The notes: a model not told the origin generated them from the letters alone. A DNA stretch of 11,331 nucleotides from DATBDN01 sp036269895 (GCA_036269895.1 DATBDN010000046.1:1-11331), one strand, 5' to 3'. Counted from the first letter of the stretch, positions 1 to 8,725 are shown. Numbers and translations: made by a program.

Positions 1-915
1 GCTTCCGAAGACACCGGCCTCGAGCCCGAACTGCTCGAACGCATCTGGCTGAGCATGGGATTCGCGCGCCACGACCTGGACGCACTCACCGAGGACGACA
101 TGCAGGCGCTGCGCTGGGTCGCCTCGGTGCTGGCGGCGGGCCTCCCGCTGGTCGCGTTCCTCCAGCTCACGCGCGTCTACGGCCAGTCGCTGTCGCAGAT
201 CGCCGACGCGGAGACCCGCCTGTTCCACATCTACGTGCACGAGCCGCTGATGCGCGAGGGCGTGCCCAGCCTCGAGATGGCCGAGGAGATGGCGGACCTG
301 GGCCGCGATCTACTGCCGCTGGCCTCGCCGATCATGGACTACATCCACCAGCGCTACCTGTCGTACTTCTCCGAGCAGGACGTGGTGGGGCACATGGAGG
401 CCGACGTCGACGGCGACTCGACGTACGGGCGCGTCAAGGTGGCCATCGCGTTCGCCGACCTCGCCGGTTACACGCGCTACGTCGAGGAGGAGGGCGAGGA
501 GGAGGCGCTTTCGTACGTCGAGCGGTTCATCGACGCCGTCGGCGACACGCTGCCCGAGGGAACACGGGTCGTGAAGACGATTGGCGACGAGGTGATGGTC
601 GTGGGCCAGGACACGGGCGCGCTCGTCGACTGGGCGGTCGGCTTCAGCCGCCTCTACGCGGACGAGCGGCCGGCGCCGCGGATCGGTGTGAACGCGGGCC
701 CGGTGCTGTACCGCGACGGTGACTACTTCGGGCGCGAGGTCAATCTCGCGTCGCGCGTCGTGGCGCGCGCCCGCGGCGGCGAGGTGCTGGTCACCGGTCA
801 GGTGCTCGAGGAGCTGCGGGACACGACTCACCTGCGGGTAGACAGCATCGGGCAGGTGAAGCTGAAGGGCTTCACCGAGCCCCGCTCGCTCTGTCGGGTG
901 TCGACGGCAGACTGA
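1..915 (+). CDS. Class III adenylate cyclase, Rv1264-like (5' truncated by window edge)
   Basis: Makes cAMP from ATP. The frame is open from base 1, so the start lies outside the window; an ATG at 55 is internal. Numbering from the first codon, residues about 1-135 resemble the helical autoinhibitory, pH-responsive domain of Mycobacterium tuberculosis Rv1264, and residues about 147-275 form the cyclase homology domain. The catalytic set appears complete: metal-binding Asp153 (in FADLAGYT) and Asp196 (in IGDEVM), adenine-selecting Lys192 and Asp241 (DYFG), and transition-state Asn248 and Arg252 (VNLASRV). No membrane segment is seen, so it should be cytosolic. By comparison with Rv1264 about 70-80 N-terminal residues are missing. 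tilS starts 5 nt after its stop, so the two are probably cotranscribed. The family call is firm; pH regulation is inferred from the N-terminal resemblance only. Confidence 0.9.
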   Translation, partial: ASEDTGLEPELLERIWLSMGFARHDLDALTEDDMQALRWVASVLAAGLPLVAFLQLTRVYGQSLSQIADAETRLFHIYVHEPLMREGVPSLEMAEEMADLGRDLLPLASPIMDYIHQRYLSYFSEQDVVGHMEADVDGDSTYGRVKVAIAFADLAGYTRYVEEEGEEEALSYVERFIDAVGDTLPEGTRVVKTIGDEVMVVGQDTGALVDWAVGFSRLYADERPAPRIGVNAGPVLYRDGDYFGREVNLASRVVARARGGEVLVTGQVLEELRDTTHLRVDSIGQVKLKGFTEPRSLCRVSTAD

Positions 916-920
916 CCGCC

Positions 921-2246
921 GTGCAGGAACGCGCCTTCGAGGTCGCGCAGGCAAGTGGCCTGATCCGCCCAGAGGAGCCCGTGATCGTCCTGTTGTCGGG
1001 CGGCGCGGATTCCGTCTGCCTGCTCGACTGCGCGCTGCGACTCGCGGCGCAGGTGCACGTGCTTCACGTGAACTACGGGTTGCGCCCCGGGTCCGATGCG
1101 GACGAGCAGTTCTGCCGCCTGCTGGCCGATCGGATGGGCGTGCCGATCAGCGTCGAGCGCGTCACGTTGGGCGAGGGCAACCTGCAGGCCCAGGCCCGGC
1201 GGGCACGCTACGAGCTCGCCGAGCGGCTGGCGCTCGATCATGGCTGCGACTTCGCAGCTGCGCACACGGCCAGCGACCAGGCGGAGACGGTCCTGTACCG
1301 GCTGGCGGTCTCGCCCGGCTCGCGGGCGCTCCTGGGCATGGCGCCGCGCCGCGGCCGGCTGGTCCGGCCGTTGCTGGAGGCGAGCCGCGAGGACACGCGC
1401 GCGTACTGCCGCGAGCGCGGGTTGACCTGGCGCGACGACCCGACCAACGAGGATCCCCGCTTTGCTCGGTCGCGCCTCCGGCACGAGGTGCTGCCTGTGC
1501 TGCGGGCGCTCTCGCCCGCTGCCGAGCGGACGATCGCCGAGACGAGCTTCCTGCTGCGCGACGAGCGGCTCGTGCTCGAACGCGCCGCCGACGGCGTGAT
1601 CGCCCAGCTCGGGATCCCGACGCCGCTCACGGCGCTGCGACTGGAGCCCATCGGGCTGGCCCGCACGGTGCTCACGCGCCTGGCCGAGCGGGCCAGCGGG
1701 TCGGGCGTCGCTCTCTCGCGAATGGATTGCGAAGCGATCCTCGCGCTGTCGGACGAAGGCACACAGTCGCTGGACCTCGGCGGCGGCCTGCGAGCCATCG
1801 CCGAGTACGGCGCGCTTCGCTTCGAGGCCGGCGACGCGCCGCCTCCGGCAACGCCAGGGCCGGTTGAGCTCGACGTCCCGGGCCAGGCCGAGTTCGGAGA
1901 CTGGGAGGTGTATGCGCGCATGGAGCGCGTCGCGCAGGCCGCGGGCGGCGGCTTCTTACCGGCGCGCGGAGACGCTCTCCTGTCGCCGCATTTGGTCGAC
2001 TCCCCGCTCATGATCCGCGCCTGGCGCCACGGCGATCGCATGCGTCCCGCCGGCCTCGACGGAACCAAGACGCTTCAGGACGTCTTCACCGACAACAAGA
2101 TCCCGCGCGAAGAACGCGAGCGCATTCCCGTCGTCGAGAGTGGTGGGGAAATCGTCTGGGTCGCGGGACTCGCCATCGGCGAGGCCTTTCGGGCCGCTCC
2201 GTATGAGTCGGAAGTCGTCGTGCTCTCGGCGAAGCGCCGTTCCTAG
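921..2246 (+). CDS. tilS: tRNA(Ile)-lysidine synthase TilS
   Basis: ATP-dependent enzyme that converts C34 of the CAU-anticodon tRNA-Ile to lysidine, switching it from Met to Ile identity; cytosolic and normally essential. The 441-residue product starts at GTG 921 and has the N-type ATP pyrophosphatase P-loop SGGADS at residues 26-31, then the HVNYGLRPGSDADE segment and the DQAET motif typical of TilS. The DDPTNEDPRFARSRLRHE block closes the catalytic domain. The C-terminal quarter, with WRHGDRMRPAG and later FTDNKIPREERERIPVV, matches the TilS C-terminal domain, so the protein is full length. It follows the cyclase by 5 nt with no evident Shine-Dalgarno, so translational coupling is likely. 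hpt, its usual neighbour, comes only after an opposite-strand gene. The stop is 5 nt from the stop of the convergent decarboxylase gene. Confidence 0.95.
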   Translation: MQERAFEVAQASGLIRPEEPVIVLLSGGADSVCLLDCALRLAAQVHVLHVNYGLRPGSDADEQFCRLLADRMGVPISVERVTLGEGNLQAQARRARYELAERLALDHGCDFAAAHTASDQAETVLYRLAVSPGSRALLGMAPRRGRLVRPLLEASREDTRAYCRERGLTWRDDPTNEDPRFARSRLRHEVLPVLRALSPAAERTIAETSFLLRDERLVLERAADGVIAQLGIPTPLTALRLEPIGLARTVLTRLAERASGSGVALSRMDCEAILALSDEGTQSLDLGGGLRAIAEYGALRFEAGDAPPPATPGPVELDVPGQAEFGDWEVYARMERVAQAAGGGFLPARGDALLSPHLVDSPLMIRAWRHGDRMRPAGLDGTKTLQDVFTDNKIPREERERIPVVESGGEIVWVAGLAIGEAFRAAPYESEVVVLSAKRRS

Positions 2247-2264
2247 CCGCGCTACTTCTTCGCC
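2228..2264. terminator. Possible bidirectional hairpin across the tilS/decarboxylase stops
   Basis: GGCGAAG at 2228-2234 is complementary to CTTCGCC at 2258-2264, with a short inner GCGC/GCGC pairing possible. Both converging stop codons lie inside. There is no T-tract and the loop is long, so this is a weak candidate. It is, however, the only inverted repeat I see between the two genes. Confidence 0.2.
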
Positions 2265-3661
2265 AACAGGGGCTGACGCAGGCAGTTCGCGATTGCTTCG
2301 GCCGAGCGGCGGATGTCGTCCTCGGTGGTGCGCCAGTTGCTCACCGAGATGCGCACCGCCGGCGCTCCGGCCCACGTGGTCCCGCTCATCCAGCAGGTGC
2401 CCTCGTCCTGAATCGCGAGCAGCACCTCGTTGCTGACGTTCGCGCCGTCGCGCGTAAAACGCACCAACACCTGGTTCAGCGCGACCTCGTTGAGGACTTC
2501 CGCGGCCTCCATCTCCGCGAGCGCGGACGCCATGAGGTTCGCGCAGCCGCAGCAGCGTTCGACCAGCTCGGCGATGCCTTGACGGCCGAGCGAGCGAATC
2601 GCGGCGTACACCGGAAAGCCGCGGGCCCGCCGCGAGAACTCCGGCACCCACTCGGCGTTGTAGCGCTCACCATGCTCGATGGGCGGGATGTACTCCGCGC
2701 CTGCCAACGAGCTCAGGGCGGCACGCTGCGAGTCGCGGTCGCGGACGATCGCGAAGCCGCAGTCGTACGGCACGTTGAGCCATTTGTGCCCGTCCGTCGC
2801 CCAGGAGTCGGCGCGTTCGATGCCCTCGAGCTGCGGCCGCAGGCGCTCGCTGGCCGCCGCCCACAAGCCGAAGGCGCCGTCCACGTGCAGCCAGGCGCCA
2901 TAGTCGCGCGCCGCCTCCGCAATCTGCGGCAGCGGGTCCGTCGCGCCGGTGTTCACCTCGCCGGCCTGAGCGATCACGATCGCCGGCCCCCGGCCGTCGC
3001 GCAGGACCCGCGCGAGCGGCCCGGCGAGCATGCGCCCCTGGTCGTCTGCCGGGACGATCTCGGTGCGATTGCTGCCGAATCCGAGCATCCGAAGAGCCGC
3101 GAAGACCGTTGCATGGGCATGGGCTCCCGCGATCACCCGCAGCGGCGGGGCGCCGAAGAGGCCGTCCGACTCCACGTCCCAGCCGGTTTCGCCCAGCTTG
3201 CGGTTGCGAGCTGCGGCCAGGCAGGTGACGTGCGCCATCTGGCAGCCAGTGGTGAGCCCGACCGCGGCCTCGGCCGGCAGCCCGAGCAGGTCAAGGAGCC
3301 ACTCGCCGACCGCCTCCTCGACGACGGCGGCGGACGGCCCGCAGGGATAGCCGCCGGCGTTCTGGTCCCAGGCGGTCGCGAGCCAGTCGGCGGCCATCGC
3401 GGCGTCGACGGAGCCGCCGATGACGAATCCGAAGTAGCGCGGGCTCTGGATCTGGACGATGCCCGGCTCGGCGGCGCGCACGAGCTCCTCGACCACGGTC
3501 ACCGGATCGAGCGGCGCGTCGTTCAGCGGAACGCGCAGCGCAGCTCGCAGCTCATCGAGCGATGCCTCCTCGCGGACGGGCAGCTCGGGCATCCGGCGGA
3601 GGTAGTCCACCGCAAGCTCCGCGGCCCGGAAGAGCGTGCGCTCGTCCACCTCCGGCCTCAT
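2252..3661 (-). CDS. Group II pyridoxal-5'-phosphate-dependent decarboxylase
   Basis: A 469-residue protein with the fold and motifs of the aromatic-amino-acid/glutamate decarboxylase superfamily. The PLP Schiff-base lysine is Lys293 in ATDGHKWLNVPYDCG, the pyridine-nitrogen Asp is Asp261 in HVDGAFG, and His183 (GAHAHATV) corresponds to the ring-stacking His. The N-terminal SPRYFGFVIGG and QNAGGYPCGPS segments are typical of the family. ATG 3661 gives a full-length protein and is preceded by a -10-like TATTAG 9 nt upstream. The substrate cannot be read from the sequence: aromatic amino acid, glutamate/aspartate or diaminobutyrate decarboxylation are all possible, and many actinobacterial relatives are annotated only generically. 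It lies opposite to all its housekeeping neighbours, convergent with tilS (5 nt) and divergent from hpt (27 nt), which suggests insertion into the tilS-hpt junction. Confidence 0.9.
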   Translation of the reverse strand: MRPEVDERTLFRAAELAVDYLRRMPELPVREEASLDELRAALRVPLNDAPLDPVTVVEELVRAAEPGIVQIQSPRYFGFVIGGSVDAAMAADWLATAWDQNAGGYPCGPSAAVVEEAVGEWLLDLLGLPAEAAVGLTTGCQMAHVTCLAAARNRKLGETGWDVESDGLFGAPPLRVIAGAHAHATVFAALRMLGFGSNRTEIVPADDQGRMLAGPLARVLRDGRGPAIVIAQAGEVNTGATDPLPQIAEAARDYGAWLHVDGAFGLWAAASERLRPQLEGIERADSWATDGHKWLNVPYDCGFAIVRDRDSQRAALSSLAGAEYIPPIEHGERYNAEWVPEFSRRARGFPVYAAIRSLGRQGIAELVERCCGCANLMASALAEMEAAEVLNEVALNQVLVRFTRDGANVSNEVLLAIQDEGTCWMSGTTWAGAPAVRISVSNWRTTEDDIRRSAEAIANCLRQPLLAKK

Positions 3662-3670
3662 TGGGCGACT

Positions 3671-3676
3671 CTAATA
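3671..3676 (-). promoter_or_regulatory. Candidate -10 element for the decarboxylase gene (TATTAG)
   Basis: Read on the minus strand, TATTAG ends 9 nt before the ATG at 3661. That places the likely transcription start at or next to the start codon, so the transcript would have no or almost no leader. No -35 element is recognisable. The same AT island on the plus strand contains TCTAAT (3670-3675, 5/6 to TATAAT), 13 nt before the hpt GTG, so this 27-nt gap may carry overlapping divergent promoters. Confidence 0.35.
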
Positions 3677-3688
3677 CGCTCGGTCCGC

Positions 3689-4216
3689 GTGTCGCCAGCC
3701 TCGATCGGGGAATCGTTGGTCAGTCAAGAGGATCTCGAGCGCCGAGTCCGCGAGCTCGGGGCGGAGATCTCGCGCGACTACGAGGGCAAGGAGCTCTTCC
3801 TGGTGGGCGTTCTCAAGGGAGCCGTGTTCTTCCTGTCGGACCTGATGCGCTGCCTGGAGGTCCCCTGTGAGGTCGACTTCATGGCGGTGGCCTCGTACGG
3901 CTCCTCGACGGACTCCAGCGGCGTGGTCCGAATCCTCAAAGACCTGGATGCGACGATCGAGGGCAAGGACGTCCTGATCGTCGAGGACATCATCGATTCC
4001 GGCCTGACCTTGTCGTACCTGTTGCGGACCTTGCGCGCCCGGGACCCGCGCTCCCTGGAGGTCTGCGCACTGCTCACCAAACCCGAGCGGCGGGAGGTCG
4101 ATCTGCCGATTCGCTATACCGGTTTCGAGATTCCGAACAAGTTCGTGATCGGCTACGGGCTGGACCACGCGGAGCGCTACCGAAACCTTCCGTACGTAGC
4201 TGTTCTTCAGGAGTAG
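3689..4216 (+). CDS. hpt: Hypoxanthine (-guanine) phosphoribosyltransferase
   Basis: Purine salvage enzyme that transfers the phosphoribosyl group of PRPP to hypoxanthine or guanine, giving IMP or GMP; cytosolic. The 175-residue product is close to the length of Bacillus subtilis HprT. It has the PRPP-binding EDIIDSG at residues 99-105, the GVLKGA loop near the N terminus, the SYGSST flexible-loop region, LLTKPERR, and the C-terminal FVIGYGLDHAERYRNLPY. GTG 3689 was chosen because its N terminus aligns residue for residue with B. subtilis HprT. A TTG at 3716, preceded by GGGGA, is an alternative giving a protein nine residues shorter. The frame stays open far upstream, antisense to the decarboxylase, but that part is not coding. 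It sits between tilS and ftsH in the classic order, apart from the intervening decarboxylase gene; the gap to ftsH is 18 nt. Confidence 0.93.
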   Translation: MSPASIGESLVSQEDLERRVRELGAEISRDYEGKELFLVGVLKGAVFFLSDLMRCLEVPCEVDFMAVASYGSSTDSSGVVRILKDLDATIEGKDVLIVEDIIDSGLTLSYLLRTLRARDPRSLEVCALLTKPERREVDLPIRYTGFEIPNKFVIGYGLDHAERYRNLPYVAVLQE

Positions 4217-4226
4217 CCGACACGGG

Positions 4227-4232
4227 TACCCT
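4227..4232 (+). promoter_or_regulatory. Candidate -10 element for ftsH (TACCCT)
   Basis: TACCCT fits the TAnnnT pattern and lies in the 18-nt hpt-ftsH gap. It is 2 nt from GTG 4235 but 8 nt from the in-frame GTG 4241, which is the spacing expected of a leaderless transcript starting at 4241. No Shine-Dalgarno lies close to either GTG; AGGAG at 4209-4213 is too far upstream. No clear -35 is seen. Confidence 0.3.
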
Positions 4233-4234
4233 TA

Positions 4235-6172
<1,938 letters not shown>

Positions 6173-6202
6173 CCCCCGCGCTCTAGGCGAAGATTCGGCC
6201 CC

Positions 6203-7003
6203 ATGGACCCGCTGGTCATGGGGATCGTCAACGTCACGCCGGACTCGTTCTCGGACGGGGGGCTCTTCCTCGATGCTGATGCAGCGATCGCGCACGGTCG
6301 TGAGCTGATCGCCGAGGGCGCCGCGATCCTCGACATCGGTGGCGAGTCGACGCGCCCGGGTGCCAAGCAGGTCGGCGCTGACGAGGAGACAAACAGGGTG
6401 ATTCCCGTGATCGAGGCGCTGAGCGGCCACGACGTGCAGATCTCGATCGACACGACCAAGGCGGCGGTCGCCAAGCGCGCGCTCGACGCCGGCGCCACGA
6501 TCGTCAACGACGTCGCCGCCTTTCGCTTCGACCCGGAGATCGCGGCTGTGACGGCGGACGCCGGCGCCACCTGCGTCCTGATGCACATGCTCGGCGAGCC
6601 GCGGACGATGCAGGACGACCCCCACTACGACGAGGTCGTCTCCGACGTGAAGGCCTTCCTCGAGGAGCGGCTCGCATACGCCACCGGCCAAGGCATCGCC
6701 GAAGACCGGATCTGGCTTGATCCCGGCATCGGCTTCGGGAAGACGCTCGAGCACAACCTCCAGCTGATCGCGCGCCTCGATGAGATCGTGGCGATCGGCC
6801 GGCCGGTCGTGTTCGGCGCCTCTCGAAAGAGCTTCCTTGGAAAGCTCACGAGCCGCCAGGTTGACGAGCGACTCGCCGGCACGATCGCCTCCAACATCAT
6901 TGCGTACGAGCGTGGCGCCCGGGTTTTTCGCGTTCACGACGTGGGTCCGGCGGTCGATGCCCTCAAAGTGGCCGCTGCTACGGTCCGCCGCGTTGACCCC
7001 TGA
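6203..7003 (+). CDS. folP: Dihydropteroate synthase
   Basis: Condenses 6-hydroxymethyl-7,8-dihydropterin pyrophosphate with p-aminobenzoate to dihydropteroate; the sulfonamide target. The 266-residue TIM-barrel protein shows the family signatures in order: MGIVNVTPDSFSDGG at 6-20, GGESTRPGA at 46-54, LDPGIGFGK at 172-180, GASRK at 205-209 with Lys209 matching the conserved substrate-binding Lys, and the terminal FRVHDV. ATG 6203 places the first signature at the usual distance from the N terminus. No Shine-Dalgarno is evident in the 30-nt gap after ftsH. The stop TGA (7001-7003) lies inside folB if folB starts at TTG 6993. folE, which sits between ftsH and folP in several actinobacteria, is absent here. 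Removing one C from the CCCC run at 6997-7000 would fuse FolP in frame with the FolB reading frame. Confidence 0.95.
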   Translation: MDPLVMGIVNVTPDSFSDGGLFLDADAAIAHGRELIAEGAAILDIGGESTRPGAKQVGADEETNRVIPVIEALSGHDVQISIDTTKAAVAKRALDAGATIVNDVAAFRFDPEIAAVTADAGATCVLMHMLGEPRTMQDDPHYDEVVSDVKAFLEERLAYATGQGIAEDRIWLDPGIGFGKTLEHNLQLIARLDEIVAIGRPVVFGASRKSFLGKLTSRQVDERLAGTIASNIIAYERGARVFRVHDVGPAVDALKVAAATVRRVDP

Positions 7004-7439
7004 TGAGCGCGATCTGGAGCCGGACGAGCCGGACGAGGACGACGACCTCGACGATGACGACGAGCCGTCAGAGCCACTCGTAACGATCGAGATCGTCGGG
7101 CTCTCGCTCTACACGCACCACGGCGTCGAGGAGGCCGAGCGCGTGGTCGGGCAACGACTCGTGTTCGACCTCTCATTCGACCTGTCCGAGTGCGACGCGA
7201 CCGTCACCGACCGGGTCGAGGACACGATCGACTACGCGGAGGTCTGCCAGCAGGTCGCTCTGGCTGCGCAGGAGCGCTCGTACAAGACGCTCGAGCGGCT
7301 CTGCTCGGCGATAGCGGACCGGATGATGGACCGTTACAGCGCCGATGCCGTGACGGTCCGCGCCACCAAGCCCGAGCCGCCGATCCCGCTGCCGGTCGAA
7401 GAGGTGACGGTCGAGGTGTGGAAGGAACGAGCGGACTGA
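6993..7439 (+). CDS. folB: Dihydroneopterin aldolase with acidic N-terminal extension
   Basis: Cleaves 7,8-dihydroneopterin to 6-hydroxymethyl-7,8-dihydropterin and glycolaldehyde, giving the FolK substrate. The FolB core begins near residue 30 (VTIEIVGL). Residues matching the catalytic set of Staphylococcus aureus FolB are present: Glu49 (HHGVEEAE), Tyr81 (TIDYAEV) and Lys126 (ATKPEPPIP). In front of the core are about 28 residues, 17 of them Asp or Glu, which typical FolB proteins lack. The frame has no ATG or GTG start; TTG 6993 overlaps folP by 11 nt, and CTG 7014 is the other option. The ATG at 7003-7005, overlapping the folP stop, is in a different frame and stops at 7083. The start is therefore uncertain, and an interrupted FolP-FolB fusion is possible. 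The identity of the core is secure. Confidence 0.88.
   Translation: MTPDERDLEPDEPDEDDDLDDDDEPSEPLVTIEIVGLSLYTHHGVEEAERVVGQRLVFDLSFDLSECDATVTDRVEDTIDYAEVCQQVALAAQERSYKTLERLCSAIADRMMDRYSADAVTVRATKPEPPIPLPVEEVTVEVWKERAD
7020..7037 (+). repeat. Tandem 9-bp repeat in the FolB acidic extension
   Basis: CCGGACGAG occurs twice head to tail (7020-7028 and 7029-7037), followed to about 7066 by an imperfect GAC/GAT/GAG run. It encodes PDE-PDE and then mostly Asp. Such low-complexity DNA is prone to slippage, so length variation between strains would be expected. Confidence 0.8.
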
Positions 7440-7909
7440 AGGCCTGGCTGGGTCTCGGCTCGAACATCGGCGACCGAATGACGAACCTGCGCACCGGCTG
7501 CGAGGCCCTGGAGCGCGAAGGCATCCGCATCGTCGCGCGCTCCCACGTGTACGAGACGGAGCCGCAGGCGGGGGCCGTCGGGCAGCCGGACTTCCTGAAC
7601 GCGTGCCTCGAGGTGACGACCGATCTGGATCCGCGCGGGCTACTCGCCGCTGCGAAGCGGATCGAAGTCGAGCTGGGCCGTGACCCGAATGCGCCGCGCC
7701 ACTCGCCCCGTCCGCTCGACATCGACGTGCTCATCGTGGAGGCCCGGCGCATCGACACGCCGGACCTCGAGGTGCCGCACCCGGAGATCGAGCACAGGCG
7801 CTTCGTGCTCGAGCCGCTGCTGGAGCTGGATCCGCCCGAGCGGCCGCGCTTGGAGCGCGCGCTTGCGGTGCTCGAGAGGCAGCGCGTCAAGCGCGACGGA
7901 ACCCTCTGA
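7418..7909 (+). CDS. folK: HPPK (6-hydroxymethyl-7,8-dihydropterin pyrophosphokinase)
   Basis: Transfers pyrophosphate from ATP to 6-hydroxymethyl-7,8-dihydropterin, producing the FolP substrate. With GTG 7418 the protein has 163 residues, the usual HPPK length. It shows the N-terminal LGLGSNIGDR, the pterin-binding QPDFLNACLEV region, and PRPLDIDVL with magnesium-binding Asp101 and Asp103; the VPHPEIEHRRFVLEPL block is also characteristic. GTG 7418 overlaps folB by 22 nt. CTG 7436, overlapping the folB stop as CTGA, would place the LGLGSN motif at the distance from the N terminus seen in E. coli FolK, and it has a good Shine-Dalgarno (GAAGGAA, 7421-7427) at 8 nt. The start is therefore open, but the assignment is not. 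With folP and folB it gives three consecutive folate steps in one operon. Confidence 0.93.
   Translation: MEGTSGLKAWLGLGSNIGDRMTNLRTGCEALEREGIRIVARSHVYETEPQAGAVGQPDFLNACLEVTTDLDPRGLLAAAKRIEVELGRDPNAPRHSPRPLDIDVLIVEARRIDTPDLEVPHPEIEHRRFVLEPLLELDPPERPRLERALAVLERQRVKRDGTL
7421..7427 (+). promoter_or_regulatory. Shine-Dalgarno-like GAAGGAA inside folB, before a CTG start for folK
   Basis: GAAGGAA lies 8 nt upstream of CTG 7436 and just downstream of the alternative GTG 7418. It is one of the clearest Shine-Dalgarno-like strings ahead of a gene start in this window. Its spacing suits the CTG, so it is the main evidence for a non-canonical folK start. Confidence 0.35.
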
Positions 7910-7912
7910 ACC

Positions 7913-7918
7913 GATAAT
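7913..7918 (+). promoter_or_regulatory. Candidate -10 element for coaX (GATAAT)
   Basis: GATAAT matches TATAAT at five of six positions and ends 6 nt before GTG 7925, so transcription would begin at the start codon. It lies in the 15-nt folK-coaX gap, which has no Shine-Dalgarno. No -35 is recognisable. It suggests that coaX can be transcribed separately from the fol genes as a leaderless message. Confidence 0.4.
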
Positions 7919-7924
7919 CCGCTC

Positions 7925-8692
7925 GTGCTCCTAACCATCGACGTCGGCAACACCCAGACCCACTTCGGGATGTTCCGGGGTGAGGACCTGGCCGACCACT
8001 TCCGCTTCGCGACGTCGCGTACGACGACCTCGGACGAGCTCGCAATCCGGATCGCCGCGCTGCTGCGTCTGCGCGGAATGACGCTCGACGACATCGACGG
8101 CGCGATCGTCGCGTCGGTGGTGCCGCAGCAGGACCAGGAGTGGATCTGGCTCAACGAGCGCTATTTCCACGGCCGCCTGCTGTTCGTCGCCCCCGGGATC
8201 AAGCTCGGGATGCCGGTGCGCACCGAGAACCCGCGCGAGGTGGGCGCCGACCGCCTGATGAACGCGGTCGCCGCTTACGAGAAGGTGGGCGCGGCGTGCG
8301 TGGTGGTCGACTTCGGCACATCGATCAACTACGACGTCGTCTCGGCGGATGGCGAGTACCTGGGGGGCGCGATCGCGCCCGGCATCCAGATCTCGATGGA
8401 CGCGCTGGTCCAGCGCGCCTCCAAGCTCGTGAAGGTCGAGATCGGGGCGCCAGACTCGGCGATCGGGCGCAGCACGCAAGCCGCGTTGCGCTCGGGGATC
8501 GTCTACGGATTCGCGGGGCAGGTGGACGGCATCGTCGGCCGCATCCGCGAGGAGCTCGGCATCGAGGCGACGGCGATCGCCACGGGTGGACTGGCGCCGG
8601 CGATAGCACAGTTTTGCGACAACATCGACGACGTCGACGACCTGCTGACGCTCACTGGGTTGCGGCTGGTGTGGGAGCGCAACCGGGCGTGA
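7925..8692 (+). CDS. coaX: Type III pantothenate kinase
   Basis: Phosphorylates pantothenate to 4'-phosphopantothenate, the first step of CoA synthesis; type III enzymes need a monovalent cation and are not inhibited by CoA. The 255-residue product has the ASKHA-type phosphate-binding DVGNTQTHFGMF at residues 6-17, the GADR motif with catalytic Asp109, the DFGTS block at 129-133, GGAIAPG after it, and the C-terminal ATGGLA. The length is normal for CoaX. GTG 7925 puts the DVGNT motif within six residues of the N terminus, as in the family. It follows folK by 15 nt. In Bacillus subtilis coaX lies directly after ftsH, so its presence in this cluster is conserved although its position has moved behind the fol genes. 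Confidence 0.95.
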   Translation: MLLTIDVGNTQTHFGMFRGEDLADHFRFATSRTTTSDELAIRIAALLRLRGMTLDDIDGAIVASVVPQQDQEWIWLNERYFHGRLLFVAPGIKLGMPVRTENPREVGADRLMNAVAAYEKVGAACVVVDFGTSINYDVVSADGEYLGGAIAPGIQISMDALVQRASKLVKVEIGAPDSAIGRSTQAALRSGIVYGFAGQVDGIVGRIREELGIEATAIATGGLAPAIAQFCDNIDDVDDLLTLTGLRLVWERNRA

Positions 8693-8710
8693 CGGACGCC
8701 GCGGGACGCA

Positions 8711-8725
8711 CGGCGGACGCCGCCG
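8711..8725 (+). terminator. GC-rich hairpin downstream of coaX
   Basis: CGGCGG (8711-8716) and CCGCCG (8720-8725) form a perfect 6-bp G/C stem with a 3-nt loop, 18 nt after the coaX stop. There is no T-tract, so a classical intrinsic terminator is not shown. The placement fits the 3' end of the hpt-to-coaX operon. Confidence 0.35.

Noticed and set aside
2579..3688. Long upstream extension of the hpt frame, giving a 545-residue ORF
   Set aside because: It is antisense to a well-supported decarboxylase and shows no HPRT homology before GTG 3689. Open antisense frames are expected at this GC content.
7003..7083. ATG overlapping the folP stop (ATGA-type) as a start for folB
   Set aside because: It is in the wrong frame for FolB and stops after 26 codons of Ser/Thr/Arg-rich sequence with no homology.
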